Positions 40,425-49,212 of a DNA stretch of 53,504 bases are shown one piece after another. Numbering within the stretch: the stretch's first letter is position 1; the number at the start of each line of letters is the position of its first letter. Position numbers and translations under genes: made by a program. Source of the stretch: Sphingobacteriaceae bacterium. Lineage in GTDB: Bacteria; Bacteroidota; Bacteroidia; B-17B0; Aurantibacillaceae. The stretch spans positions 1-53,504 of the forward strand of contig CANGWA010000002.1 of NCBI GenBank assembly GCA_947457335.1, read 5' to 3'. The notes under the pieces were generated by a model. It saw only the letters and a list, made by a program, of their open reading frames with translations. It did no database searches and had not been told where the DNA came from.

Positions 40425-40443
40425 ACCAAAGGTAACCCTTGGT
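40425..40443 (-). promoter_or_regulatory. Candidate promoter -7 element overlapping an inverted repeat upstream of the ECF sigma gene
   Basis: Minus-strand TACCTTTG (40427-40434) within ACCAAAGG-TAA-CCCTTGGT. Confidence 0.45.
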
Positions 40444-40597
40444 AAACGATTTTTTTACTTTTTTATGTGGTAGCCTTTTTCTTTTTTAATTTTATTTGTC
40501 TCATTTTCAGTGGTTTATGTGATATTTAGAAAATAGTTCTGATTTTTTGGGTGACCTTTTGCCCTTCTCGGGTATAAACGTTCAAACAATTAAAAAA

Positions 40598-40834
40598 ATG
40601 AAAAAAGTATTCTCAATCGTAGCTGTGGCCCTCGTTGCTGCATCATTCGTTGCTTGTGGTCCATCTGCTGAAGAAAAAGCTAAAATGGAAGAGCGTGAAA
40701 AATTCATGAAAGACTCTATGGCTGCTGCTATCAGCACTGACATGGCTGCTCCTGCTACTGATTCTGCTGCTGCTGCTACTGAAGCGCCTGCTGCTGAAAC
40801 AGCTACTCCTGCTGCTGAACAGCACGCTCACTAA
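40598..40834 (+). CDS. Small Ala/Thr/Pro-rich lipoprotein
   Basis: MKKVFSIVAVALVAASFVAC lipobox, low-complexity tail; ATG 40598. Confidence 0.75.
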   Translation: MKKVFSIVAVALVAASFVACGPSAEEKAKMEEREKFMKDSMAAAISTDMAAPATDSAAAATEAPAAETATPAAEQHAH

Positions 40835-40856
40835 AATATTTGTGTTTAGTTAGCTG

Positions 40857-40898
40857 AAAGGCCTCAAAGCTTCGCTTTGGGGCTTTTCTGTTTTTTGA
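40857..40898 (+). terminator. Intrinsic terminator
   Basis: aAAGGCCTCAAAG-cttcg-CTTTGGGGCTTtt followed by T-rich tract. Confidence 0.75.
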
Positions 40899-40926
40899 CT
40901 AGTTTTGCGAGACTGATCCAAACATT

Positions 40927-41157
40927 ATGCGCAATTTATCTGCTATACTTTTCTTGTTCGTTGCTTTTCTAACGGCATGCGGCCCAGCTAGCGAAGACCG
41001 TCAACTCATGCACGAACGTGCTAAACACGTGCAAGACTCGATTGCTGATTATATCCATGCCCGCATGGCTGAAGCAGAAGCCCCAGGGCCAATGAACTTG
41101 CCGCCACCAGCAGCACCTCAAGCTACTAACGCTGTTAGCCCTAATCCGAACAAATAG
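40927..41157 (+). CDS. Small lipoprotein, paralogous to the preceding one
   Basis: MRNLSAILFLFVAFLTAC lipobox; shares CGPxxEx...MxxRxKxxxDS pattern. Confidence 0.75.
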   Translation: MRNLSAILFLFVAFLTACGPASEDRQLMHERAKHVQDSIADYIHARMAEAEAPGPMNLPPPAAPQATNAVSPNPNK

Positions 41158-41165
41158 TCCTACTT

Positions 41166-42245
41166 ATGGAGATCACAGCAGAACGCGTAATCGATGCGTT
41201 ACGCTATGTCGACGACCCCGATCTTAAAAAAGACCTGGTCACCCTCAACATGGTGAAAGATGTTGCCGTCGATGGCAACAACGTTTCGTTCACTGTCGTG
41301 TTAACCACACCGGCTTGTCCTATGAAGGACATGATTCACAATGCGTGCGTCAACGCCATCCTCCACTTCGTTTCTAAAGAGGCAGTAGTCAAAATCAACA
41401 TGACCTCTAACGTCACGTCAAAAAAAGAAAAGGATGAGACCACCCTTCGCGGTGTGAAAAATATTATCGCTATCGCCAGTGGTAAAGGTGGTGTAGGCAA
41501 AAGCACCATCGCCGCCAACCTTGCTGTAGGACTCGCCCGCATGGGGGCTAAAACAGGTATTGTCGATGCCGATATCTACGGCCCCTCTCAACACATTATG
41601 TTTGGGGTAGAAAATGAAACGCCCGGCTCTGCCGACTTCGACGGCCAACGCAAAATGGCTCCCGTCGAAAGTTTAGGGGTGAAAATCAATTCAATTGGTT
41701 TTCTGGCTGGACCCAATCAAGCCATCGCCCTCAGAGGCCCAATGGCCACCAAGGCCCTTTCACAATTGTTCTATGACACCGCTTGGGGCGACCTCGATTA
41801 CCTCATCGTGGACCTTCCTCCAGGTACCGGCGATATTCAAATCTCTTTGTGCTCACAAGTACCCGTAACAGGGGCAATTGTGGTGTGTACACCGCAAGAC
41901 GTGGCCATCGCTGATGCACGCAAAGGCATTGCGCTGTTCACCCTGCCACAGGTTAACGTGCCGGTACTCGGACTCGTTGAAAACATGGCCTGGTTTACAC
42001 CGGCAGAACTGCCCGAAAACAAGTATTACATTTTTGGTAAAGACGGAGTGAAACATTTGGCCGAAGAAATGCAATTGCCGTTGCTGGCTCAAATTCCACT
42101 GGTACAAAGTGTACGCGAAGCTTCTGACGCCGGACGTCCCGCCGTGCTGCAACAACACACCCCACAGGCCCTCACGCTAATGGAAATGGTGCAAAACGCT
42201 GCACAACAAATTGCGATTCATAACGCGGCTTTGCAAACAGCGTAA
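41166..42245 (+). CDS. mrp: Mrp/NBP35 family Fe-S carrier ATPase
   Basis: IAIASGKGGVGKSTIAANLAVGLARMGAKTGIVDADIYGPSQHIMFG deviant Walker A; N-terminal MIP18-like domain. Confidence 0.94.
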   Translation: MEITAERVIDALRYVDDPDLKKDLVTLNMVKDVAVDGNNVSFTVVLTTPACPMKDMIHNACVNAILHFVSKEAVVKINMTSNVTSKKEKDETTLRGVKNIIAIASGKGGVGKSTIAANLAVGLARMGAKTGIVDADIYGPSQHIMFGVENETPGSADFDGQRKMAPVESLGVKINSIGFLAGPNQAIALRGPMATKALSQLFYDTAWGDLDYLIVDLPPGTGDIQISLCSQVPVTGAIVVCTPQDVAIADARKGIALFTLPQVNVPVLGLVENMAWFTPAELPENKYYIFGKDGVKHLAEEMQLPLLAQIPLVQSVREASDAGRPAVLQQHTPQALTLMEMVQNAAQQIAIHNAALQTA

Positions 42246-42363
42246 ACTTCTTTTTTATCTAATTTAAAAATATCATCGCCAATATGAGGCGATGAGTAAC
42301 TATCCGTTCACAATCGGCGATGCTCGAATAAACAAGAGGGCAGTCTATGGCGTCGTTTTGACC

Positions 42364-43326
42364 CTACACCGCCTTCACCTGCATTTCCTTCAGGTTCACG
42401 AGCATGTTCTCTACCAGACCTTTCAAATCGTACTGCTCCTTCCAGCCCCAATCGGTGCGGGCATGGGCGTCGTCAATACTTTGTGGCCAACTGTCGGCAA
42501 TGGCTTGACGAAAATCGGGATTGTAGCTGATTTTAAATTCGGGGATGTGTTTCTTAATCTCTTCGGCAATTTCAGCGGGATTAAAGCTCATGCCAGATAC
42601 GTTGTAACTGCCCCTGATTTTTATTTGTTCAGATGGCGCATGCATTATTTCAATGGTGGCACGAATGGCATCGTCCATGTGCATCATGGGCAGGGCCGTT
42701 TTCTCCGAAAGAAAACTTTCGTAGGTGCCGTGTTTCAATGCTTCATGAAATATGTGTACAGCATAATCGGTGGTGCCCCCGCCCGGTGCGGTTTTCCAAC
42801 CTATCAAACCCGGGTAACGCAAACTTCTTACATCCACGCCAAACTTTTTAAAGTACCATTCACACCAACGTTCACCGGCTTGTTTACTAATGCCATAAAT
42901 GGTCGATGGCTCCATCACCGTGTACTGCGGGGTGTTGAGGCGCGGGGTGGTTGGACCAAAAACAGCAATAGAGCTTGGCCAGTAAATACGACTGACGTGT
43001 TTTTCCTTTCCTAAATCCAACACATGAAAAAGACTTTCCATGTTGAGCTTCCAAGCAAACATCGGGTTTTGTTCACCCGTGGCCGACAACAAGGCGGCCA
43101 AATGATACACCTGGGTAACCCCGTGTTTCTTCACCAAATCAAATAAAGCTGTGCGGTCGAGTGCATCAAGTTTCTCAAAACGATAAGGCGCTAACCCCGG
43201 CGATTCGCGCAAATCAGAAGCAATCACATGATCACGACCGTATAGGCCGGCCAATCGTTCTGTCAATTCCACCCCAATCTGTCCACCGGCTCCGATGATC
43301 AGAATGTTTTCTGCCTTTTTGGTCAT
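42364..43326 (-). CDS. NAD-dependent epimerase family, L-threonine 3-dehydrogenase-like (SDR type)
   Basis: ILIIGAGGQIGVELTERLAGLYGRDHVIASDLR...YHLAALLSATGEQNPMFAWKLNM...PSTIYGISKQAGERW...RYPGLIGWKTAPGGGTTDYAV. Confidence 0.88.
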   Translation of the reverse strand: MTKKAENILIIGAGGQIGVELTERLAGLYGRDHVIASDLRESPGLAPYRFEKLDALDRTALFDLVKKHGVTQVYHLAALLSATGEQNPMFAWKLNMESLFHVLDLGKEKHVSRIYWPSSIAVFGPTTPRLNTPQYTVMEPSTIYGISKQAGERWCEWYFKKFGVDVRSLRYPGLIGWKTAPGGGTTDYAVHIFHEALKHGTYESFLSEKTALPMMHMDDAIRATIEIMHAPSEQIKIRGSYNVSGMSFNPAEIAEEIKKHIPEFKISYNPDFRQAIADSWPQSIDDAHARTDWGWKEQYDLKGLVENMLVNLKEMQVKAV

Positions 43327-43352
43327 AATTAAGTGTTCTGAAAAGTTTATAG

Positions 43353-43360
43353 TATCTTTG
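43353..43360 (+). promoter_or_regulatory. Candidate -7 element TATCTTTG for trhO
   Basis: TAnnTTTG match 110 nt upstream of the ATG. Confidence 0.4.
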
Positions 43361-43469
43361 CAAACCTACTGAAAATCACACGTATTTGAAAGTAAGTAAC
43401 ACATAAAATAACCGGCCCTGCCGGATGTTCAACTGATACAATAACCTGCAATTATTCTTATCAAGCAAC

Positions 43470-44540
43470 ATGGCATTATTAGTCAACCGCATTAGCAAGG
43501 AGGTTCTGAAACAACGCCTCCGCGAAGAAACCATCGCCCGAAAAACCGTTTCGTTTTACCGCTACGTAACCATTGAAAATCCACAAGAGCTGCGTGACCG
43601 ACTGTACAAAGAATGGTCCGAACTAAATTGCTTTGGCCGCATCTACCTGGCCAACGAAGGCATCAACGCACAAATGAGTGTGCCTGAAACCAATTGGGAG
43701 GCCTTTGAAAAACAACTATTCGAAATTCCAGAGTTCAAAGGCGTTCCGTTCAAGCACGCGGTCGACGGCAATGGCAAATCATTTTACAAACTCATTATCA
43801 AGGTGCGCGAAAAAATTGTTGCCGATGGCATCGTTGATCCGTCCTTCAACCCCTCCAATACAGGCAAGTACCTCAATGCTGATGAGTTTAATGCGGCGAT
43901 TGAAAATCCCGACACCATTGTTATCGACATGCGCAACCACTATGAAAGTGAAGTGGGCCGCTTCGACCGAGCTTACTGTCCTGATGCAGACACCTTCCGT
44001 GAAGAATTGCCAGAAGTTATTGAACATTTAAAAGGGCAAGAAGACAAGCCAGTAATTATGTATTGCACCGGCGGTATACGCTGTGAAAAAGCCAGTGCTT
44101 ATTTAAAACACAAGGGGTTTACCAATGTTGGGCATTTGCAAGGAGGCATCATACAGTACGCAAAAGAAGTTCGGGAAAAAAATCTGGAAAGCAAGTTCCG
44201 TGGTGTCAATTTTGTGTTTGATGAGCGCATTGGCGAGCGCATTACAGAGGATATTATTTCAACTTGTCATCAATGCGGTGAACCGTGCGACCACCACGTA
44301 AATTGCGCCAACAACGATTGCCACTTGTTATTTATACAGTGCAAAGCTTGCTCAGAAAAAATGCAAGGCTGCTGCACACCAGAGTGTGTTCAAATAATTA
44401 GCTTGCCTGAAGAAGAACAACGCCGGTTACGAAAAGGGCGTGTAAAAAACGGCCCTGAATGCCTTGCTGTATATAAAAGTCGCCTCCGGCCCAACCTGCG
44501 GGAGGTATTGAAAAACAAACTATCTTTAGGAGAAATTTAA
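43470..44540 (+). CDS. trhO: tRNA U34 hydroxylase TrhO (rhodanese-related, YceA-like)
   Basis: YLANEGINAQMSVP, GKYLNADEFNAAI, VIMYCTGGIRCEKASAYLKHKGFTNVGHLQGGI, C-terminal Cys cluster. Confidence 0.93.
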   Translation: MALLVNRISKEVLKQRLREETIARKTVSFYRYVTIENPQELRDRLYKEWSELNCFGRIYLANEGINAQMSVPETNWEAFEKQLFEIPEFKGVPFKHAVDGNGKSFYKLIIKVREKIVADGIVDPSFNPSNTGKYLNADEFNAAIENPDTIVIDMRNHYESEVGRFDRAYCPDADTFREELPEVIEHLKGQEDKPVIMYCTGGIRCEKASAYLKHKGFTNVGHLQGGIIQYAKEVREKNLESKFRGVNFVFDERIGERITEDIISTCHQCGEPCDHHVNCANNDCHLLFIQCKACSEKMQGCCTPECVQIISLPEEEQRRLRKGRVKNGPECLAVYKSRLRPNLREVLKNKLSLGEI

Positions 44541-44544
44541 TCCC

Positions 44545-45078
44545 ATGAGAATCCTTAAATCCCTAATTGCCCTATCCTTGGTGACGCTATTTTGGAGTTG
44601 CAATAAAACAACGGAAGAGGTCAATAAACTCACCGAATTCGACATGAGTTACTCTTCTGAATCCGCCGTACCGGCAACAACCTATACCGCTAACGTGCCG
44701 GTAGATATTTCTACCCCAGAAGTGTCCACCAACGCCACCTCGCGTTTTAGTTCCGAGAACACTGCGGCAAATTTGATTGATGAAATCAAATTAACCCGGT
44801 TCAACATCACGGCGCTTTCAGGTAATCTTGATTTTCTAAAATCCTTTACCATTTTCATTAAAACCTCTGCCGGTGAAACACAAGTTGCCTCTAAAACCAG
44901 TATCCCTGCAGGAGCAACATCCGTAGCAGCCGATTTGAGTGGCACCAATATTAAGGACCACTTGACCAAGGATAAAATTTCTTTCCGCATCAGTGCTATT
45001 TTCACCACGGGCACTTCTCAGGAAATCAAAATTAAAACCGACCAAACCGTACACGTTAAAGCCACCTTGCTCAATTAA
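44545..45078 (+). CDS. Hypothetical lipoprotein
   Basis: MRILKSLIALSLVTLFWSC lipobox. Confidence 0.7.
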   Translation: MRILKSLIALSLVTLFWSCNKTTEEVNKLTEFDMSYSSESAVPATTYTANVPVDISTPEVSTNATSRFSSENTAANLIDEIKLTRFNITALSGNLDFLKSFTIFIKTSAGETQVASKTSIPAGATSVAADLSGTNIKDHLTKDKISFRISAIFTTGTSQEIKIKTDQTVHVKATLLN

Positions 45079-45081
45079 TCT

Positions 45082-46239
45082 ATGCCGATCTATCACAAAC
45101 TCGGAAAATTTCCCCAAAAACGCCACGTTGTCTTTCAACAAGAGAATGGCCGCCATTACTACGAACAGTTATTCGGCACCGAAGGCTTTAGTGGCATGTC
45201 GTCATTGCTCTACCACGTGGCGCGACCTACACAGGTTAAGGAAATTGTTCGCAGCTACAGTGTTGCTCCAGAAATTGCGATAGATAAAAACATCAAGGCC
45301 TTGTTGTTAAAGGGCTTCCAAGTGCCCACCACCGACGATTTTTTGGAGAGCCGTAAAACGTTGCTGGTCAACAGCGATTGTGCTATCGGCTTGGCGGCTC
45401 CTAAAAAAAGCCTTACCTCGTATTTTTATAAAAATGCCGACGCCGACGAAATGCTTTTCGTGCACAAAGGCAGCGGTGTGTTGCGCACCTTCATGGGCAA
45501 CATTCCTTTTGAATATGGGGACTACCTTATCATCCCACGCGGAATGATTTGGCAAATTACGTTTAATACAGAGGACAACCGTTTGTTGTTTTGCGAAAGC
45601 ACCACGCCGTATTATACCCCCTTGCGTTATAAAAACTCACAAGGCCAATTGCTCGAACATTCTCCGTTTTGTGAGCGGGATTATAAATTGCCAGAAACAT
45701 TAGAAACGCACGATCAAAAAGGAGAATTTCTTATTAAGATTAAGAAGGAAGGCATGATGCACGAAATAGTGTTTGCTACCCATCCTTTTGATGTCGTTGG
45801 TTGGGATGGATACAATTACCCGTGGGGCTTTTCTATCCATAATTTTGAACCCATTACAGGGCGCGTGCACCAACCACCTCCAGTGCACCAAACATTTGAA
45901 ACCGCAGGTTTTGTGGTGTGCAGTTTTTGTCCCCGCCTTTACGACTACCACCCACAAGCCGTTCCTGCGCCATACAACCACAGCAACATCGACAGCGACG
46001 AAGTATTGTACTATGTGGATGGTGACTTCATGAGCCGCAACAATATCGAACAGGGACACATTACGCTACATCCCAAGGGCATTCCACATGGTCCTGCCCC
46101 TGGCGCCATGGAGCGCAGTATTGGCCAAAAAGAAACCGCTGAGTTAGCTGTCATGATTGATACCTTCAAACCATTAAAGGTCACAAAAGAAGCCATGGCC
46201 ATTGACGATGGCAAGTACTATAAGAGTTGGGTCGAATAG
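45082..46239 (+). CDS. hmgA: Homogentisate 1,2-dioxygenase
   Basis: Cupin/HGO architecture: KGSGVLRTFMGNIPFEYGDYLIIPRGMIWQI...PPPVHQTFETAGFVVCSFCPRLYDYHPQAVPAPYNHSNIDSDEVLYYVDGDFMSR. Confidence 0.92.
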   Translation: MPIYHKLGKFPQKRHVVFQQENGRHYYEQLFGTEGFSGMSSLLYHVARPTQVKEIVRSYSVAPEIAIDKNIKALLLKGFQVPTTDDFLESRKTLLVNSDCAIGLAAPKKSLTSYFYKNADADEMLFVHKGSGVLRTFMGNIPFEYGDYLIIPRGMIWQITFNTEDNRLLFCESTTPYYTPLRYKNSQGQLLEHSPFCERDYKLPETLETHDQKGEFLIKIKKEGMMHEIVFATHPFDVVGWDGYNYPWGFSIHNFEPITGRVHQPPPVHQTFETAGFVVCSFCPRLYDYHPQAVPAPYNHSNIDSDEVLYYVDGDFMSRNNIEQGHITLHPKGIPHGPAPGAMERSIGQKETAELAVMIDTFKPLKVTKEAMAIDDGKYYKSWVE

Positions 46240-46339
46240 CTCTTTCTCTTCATTCAGGTTACTTACCGTACTCCCGTAAAGCGTAATCGTTTGTTGCAGG
46301 CGTGTTGTTTTTATTTAACTTGCAGTAAAGTTGCGCACC

Positions 46340-47149
46340 ATGAATATTAAACTTTTCGCCCTCACGGTCCTTTCCCTTTCGTTGTTCTCTTGTAAGAAAA
46401 CAGAAATCGAGGCTCCGTCACAAACCATTGCCGAATCAAGTAATTTCAGCAATGGCCTTCCTTCAGGTAAAATAAACGGGTACTTGTATGCCTGTGATGC
46501 GAATTATGGCAGTTTTGGCTATCTCTCGACCTATGCCACATTCGGCGACCCAGCACGTTTCCTCTATGCCAATTTTAATCACCGTGACGAACGCACGGTT
46601 GCTACAGGCACAGATAACGTTGGCAACGTCAGCGTGGGCTCGCTTCAATTCAGTGGTTACAGCGTTTACTCGTATAACCAAGGGTCGAATACCCTTTCCT
46701 ATTATTACTTAAACTACGCCTCGTATCAAAACGGATTGGCAGCAGCGTGGAATTCAACGGGGAATAAATCTTTTTCGGCACTCAACCTGAGCGTTGCCCG
46801 AGGGTTTCCTGTTCTTGAAGACAGCCTTATTCTAAGTGTACCGAACAAAAGCATTAATGTGCCGAATGGTTATACCATTGGACTAAACAAATTCATTAGT
46901 AATTATGATTCTCTTTACGTGCGCGTGTCGAACAGCAACGGTGAAGGGATAGAGAAAATGGTGAACAGTTCACAGTCTCCCTCCTTTAGTGCGGACGAAT
47001 TGCGTACGCTGTTCAGAGGATCGGGAACAAATTATGGTTTTGTTGAAGTTGCCGCCTTTAACTACTCCAACAAATTGATCTCAGGAAAACGTTACGTGTT
47101 TGAGCTGGGCAAACGGCGCGAAAACCTGATGGTGATGGTTTACCAATAA
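46340..47149 (+). CDS. Hypothetical lipoprotein
   Basis: MNIKLFALTVLSLSLFSC lipobox. Confidence 0.75.
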   Translation: MNIKLFALTVLSLSLFSCKKTEIEAPSQTIAESSNFSNGLPSGKINGYLYACDANYGSFGYLSTYATFGDPARFLYANFNHRDERTVATGTDNVGNVSVGSLQFSGYSVYSYNQGSNTLSYYYLNYASYQNGLAAAWNSTGNKSFSALNLSVARGFPVLEDSLILSVPNKSINVPNGYTIGLNKFISNYDSLYVRVSNSNGEGIEKMVNSSQSPSFSADELRTLFRGSGTNYGFVEVAAFNYSNKLISGKRYVFELGKRRENLMVMVYQ

Positions 47150-47334
47150 TGCCTCAGGCGTAGGTCGGCACGATTAACGCGTGTTCTTTTTTCTGCTGTT
47201 GCTTTTCGTTTTTCATTAGCAACAACTTGCGGTCTTCACTTCTCAAAAGAGTTTGTGTACTAATCCCTGATAGCCTACCAGATGAAAGGCACAAAAAAGC
47301 GTTCTCTTTTACTAGCTCTCTTTTAAATACATCT

Positions 47335-47368
47335 CAATAAAAAAGCCATCACAGGCGTGATGGCTTTT
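47335..47368 (-). terminator. Intrinsic terminator, minus strand
   Basis: AAAAGCCATCAC-AGGC-GTGATGGCTTTT, 12-bp perfect stem (47341-47352/47357-47368). The minus strand runs into TTTTTTATT. Confidence 0.88.
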
Positions 47369-47387
47369 CATAAAATGCTTCTGCTTT

Positions 47388-48455
47388 TTAATTTGCGAAT
47401 GGATCGCTAAAGCGTTGATCCGTGAAGATCTTATTATCCGACAGCGTTTTTAAAAACGCTACCAGGGCTGCTTTATCCGAATCGGTGAGATTTAATTTCT
47501 TTGGTTGTCCGTTAAAGTCCCGTAAACGGAAGTCCAAATTCGGGTGGTTTTGAATTTTACTGTTGTAGTGTTCCACCACCTCTTCCAACGTTTTAAAACG
47601 ACCGTCGTGCATATACGGTGCGGTGTGTTCAACATTCAACAAAACAGGCACCATGAACTTTCCATTGTCAGAAGAATTGCCAGTAAGTTTACCTCTTCCT
47701 TGATCTTTGTAAGTAGCATCGAGGCCAATATTGGCATCGGTATCGGCCACACCATAACCATTGCCAGTTGACCCGTTGTCGTCAATGTGGTGGCATTGTG
47801 CGCAAAGCGCTTGACCGAAAAACAAATCCTTGCCTTGGTTTTCTTGTGCAGTCAACACCGCCTTACCCGATTTGCTTTTATTGAACTTGGTGTCAGAAAA
47901 AGTAAAATTATTGACAAACGCCGCAAGCGCTTCACGGATACGGGAACTATCAATGCGTGACGTGCCGAAAGCGTTCTTGAATAATAATGGATAGTAATCA
48001 AGGGACGATAGGCGCGAACACAATGCTGGCAGATCAGAAAAATCCATTTCTACAGGATTTTTAACTGGACCAAGGGCGAGGTCGGCAGAGTTGCCTGCGC
48101 GGCCATCCCAAAACATTCTTCCCACTTTTGAGAAAATACTTGGGGTGTTGCGATCCGTTAAACGCTGGTGTGTGCCGGTAGAGAATTGCATGTTATCACA
48201 AAAAGCATTTTCTTGTTTGTGACAACTGCCGCAAGACACGCCGTTATTGATGGAGAGGTTTTTATCATAAAACAAAACACGACCAAGAGTGGCCTTGTTG
48301 TCATCGCCGTTCGGGTAATCATACGGTTTTTCAGGCAGAACAGGACCAGTTGTGTTTTGCGAAGGCGTTGCATTGGTAATGCCCTTATTTTGGCAATTCC
48401 AAAACATTGCTGTGCTTAACAGCCCTGTGGCCATGAGGATGAGTTTGGCTTTCAT
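47388..48455 (-). CDS. Di-haem cytochrome-c peroxidase family lipoprotein
   Basis: Haem motifs CGSCH and CAQCH; GRVLFYDKNLSINNGVSCGSCHKQENAF...HTAPYMHDGRFKTLEEVVEHYN. Confidence 0.93.
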   Translation of the reverse strand: MKAKLILMATGLLSTAMFWNCQNKGITNATPSQNTTGPVLPEKPYDYPNGDDNKATLGRVLFYDKNLSINNGVSCGSCHKQENAFCDNMQFSTGTHQRLTDRNTPSIFSKVGRMFWDGRAGNSADLALGPVKNPVEMDFSDLPALCSRLSSLDYYPLLFKNAFGTSRIDSSRIREALAAFVNNFTFSDTKFNKSKSGKAVLTAQENQGKDLFFGQALCAQCHHIDDNGSTGNGYGVADTDANIGLDATYKDQGRGKLTGNSSDNGKFMVPVLLNVEHTAPYMHDGRFKTLEEVVEHYNSKIQNHPNLDFRLRDFNGQPKKLNLTDSDKAALVAFLKTLSDNKIFTDQRFSDPFAN

Positions 48456-48466
48456 TTTATTCAGGA

Positions 48467-49150
48467 TTAAAATCGATAGGTTAAATAAACGGTGGCGGGT
48501 AGTATAATATTGCTATTCCACCCTTTAGAATCGGAACTGGATTTTATTTCTGGCGACCCTGTTTCAGAAATAAGGGATTCGGAGTGGGCTTTAGAAAAAC
48601 TCATGATGAAGGGAACTTCAGCATACAAACTCAATTGCTTGTACAATTTCACTTTTACGCCCATGCCAATAGCCAATCCGTTGGATAGGCTCTTGTTTTC
48701 ATTGAGCATGTACCGTGTAACAATCGGGTTGGGAAAGGACTGTACCGTTACGCTAGAAACCGTTTGGTAATAAAAATTGCTAAACACATAATCCACATAA
48801 CCATTCAAGGTCACACGGCCCGCCGTGTAATAGTTGTAATTAAACCCTAGTCTGAAATTGATTTGGCGCTGCGTGGTGGTTGCCGGCACGGTTTGTGTGC
48901 TGGTGCTCGACTCATTGTAATTATTATTCCACCCCAGGCCAGCACGTATGCCGTACTTGTTTTTATACCACCCGTTATACATCACATCCCACGGCAATTG
49001 ATTGGTATTAGTCAAATCAAAAACCGTCACTTGGCGCAAAAGCGTCATCGTGTTGAACCCAAGTTCATGCGTTATTGTTTTAGTACTGTCCTGTGCCTTT
49101 GTCAAAAATACAGACACTAGCAGTACGCATAAGAGTAGCCGTTGGCGCAT
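48467..49150 (-). CDS. Putative outer-membrane beta-barrel protein
   Basis: Signal peptide MRQRLLLCVLLVSVFLTKAQ; alternating aromatic strands ending ...ATVYLTYRF (terminal Phe). Confidence 0.65.
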   Translation of the reverse strand: MRQRLLLCVLLVSVFLTKAQDSTKTITHELGFNTMTLLRQVTVFDLTNTNQLPWDVMYNGWYKNKYGIRAGLGWNNNYNESSTSTQTVPATTTQRQINFRLGFNYNYYTAGRVTLNGYVDYVFSNFYYQTVSSVTVQSFPNPIVTRYMLNENKSLSNGLAIGMGVKVKLYKQLSLYAEVPFIMSFSKAHSESLISETGSPEIKSSSDSKGWNSNIILPATVYLTYRF

Positions 49151-49212
49151 AATTGAAACCAAAGCTAAGAAAATTTTTCGCTGGAAAGACGGCCGTAAAC
49201 GGAACAATCGGT

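Noticed and set aside
40745-40825. GCT-rich repeat
   Set aside because: Codes for the Ala/Thr-rich lipoprotein tail; ordinary low-complexity sequence.
42292-43014. 240-aa plus-strand ORF opposite the threonine dehydrogenase-like gene
   Set aside because: Antisense to a gene with clear SDR motifs; composition looks like a shadow ORF.
43361-43469. Known riboswitch in the trhO leader
   Set aside because: No recognisable aptamer core; only a short GC hairpin.
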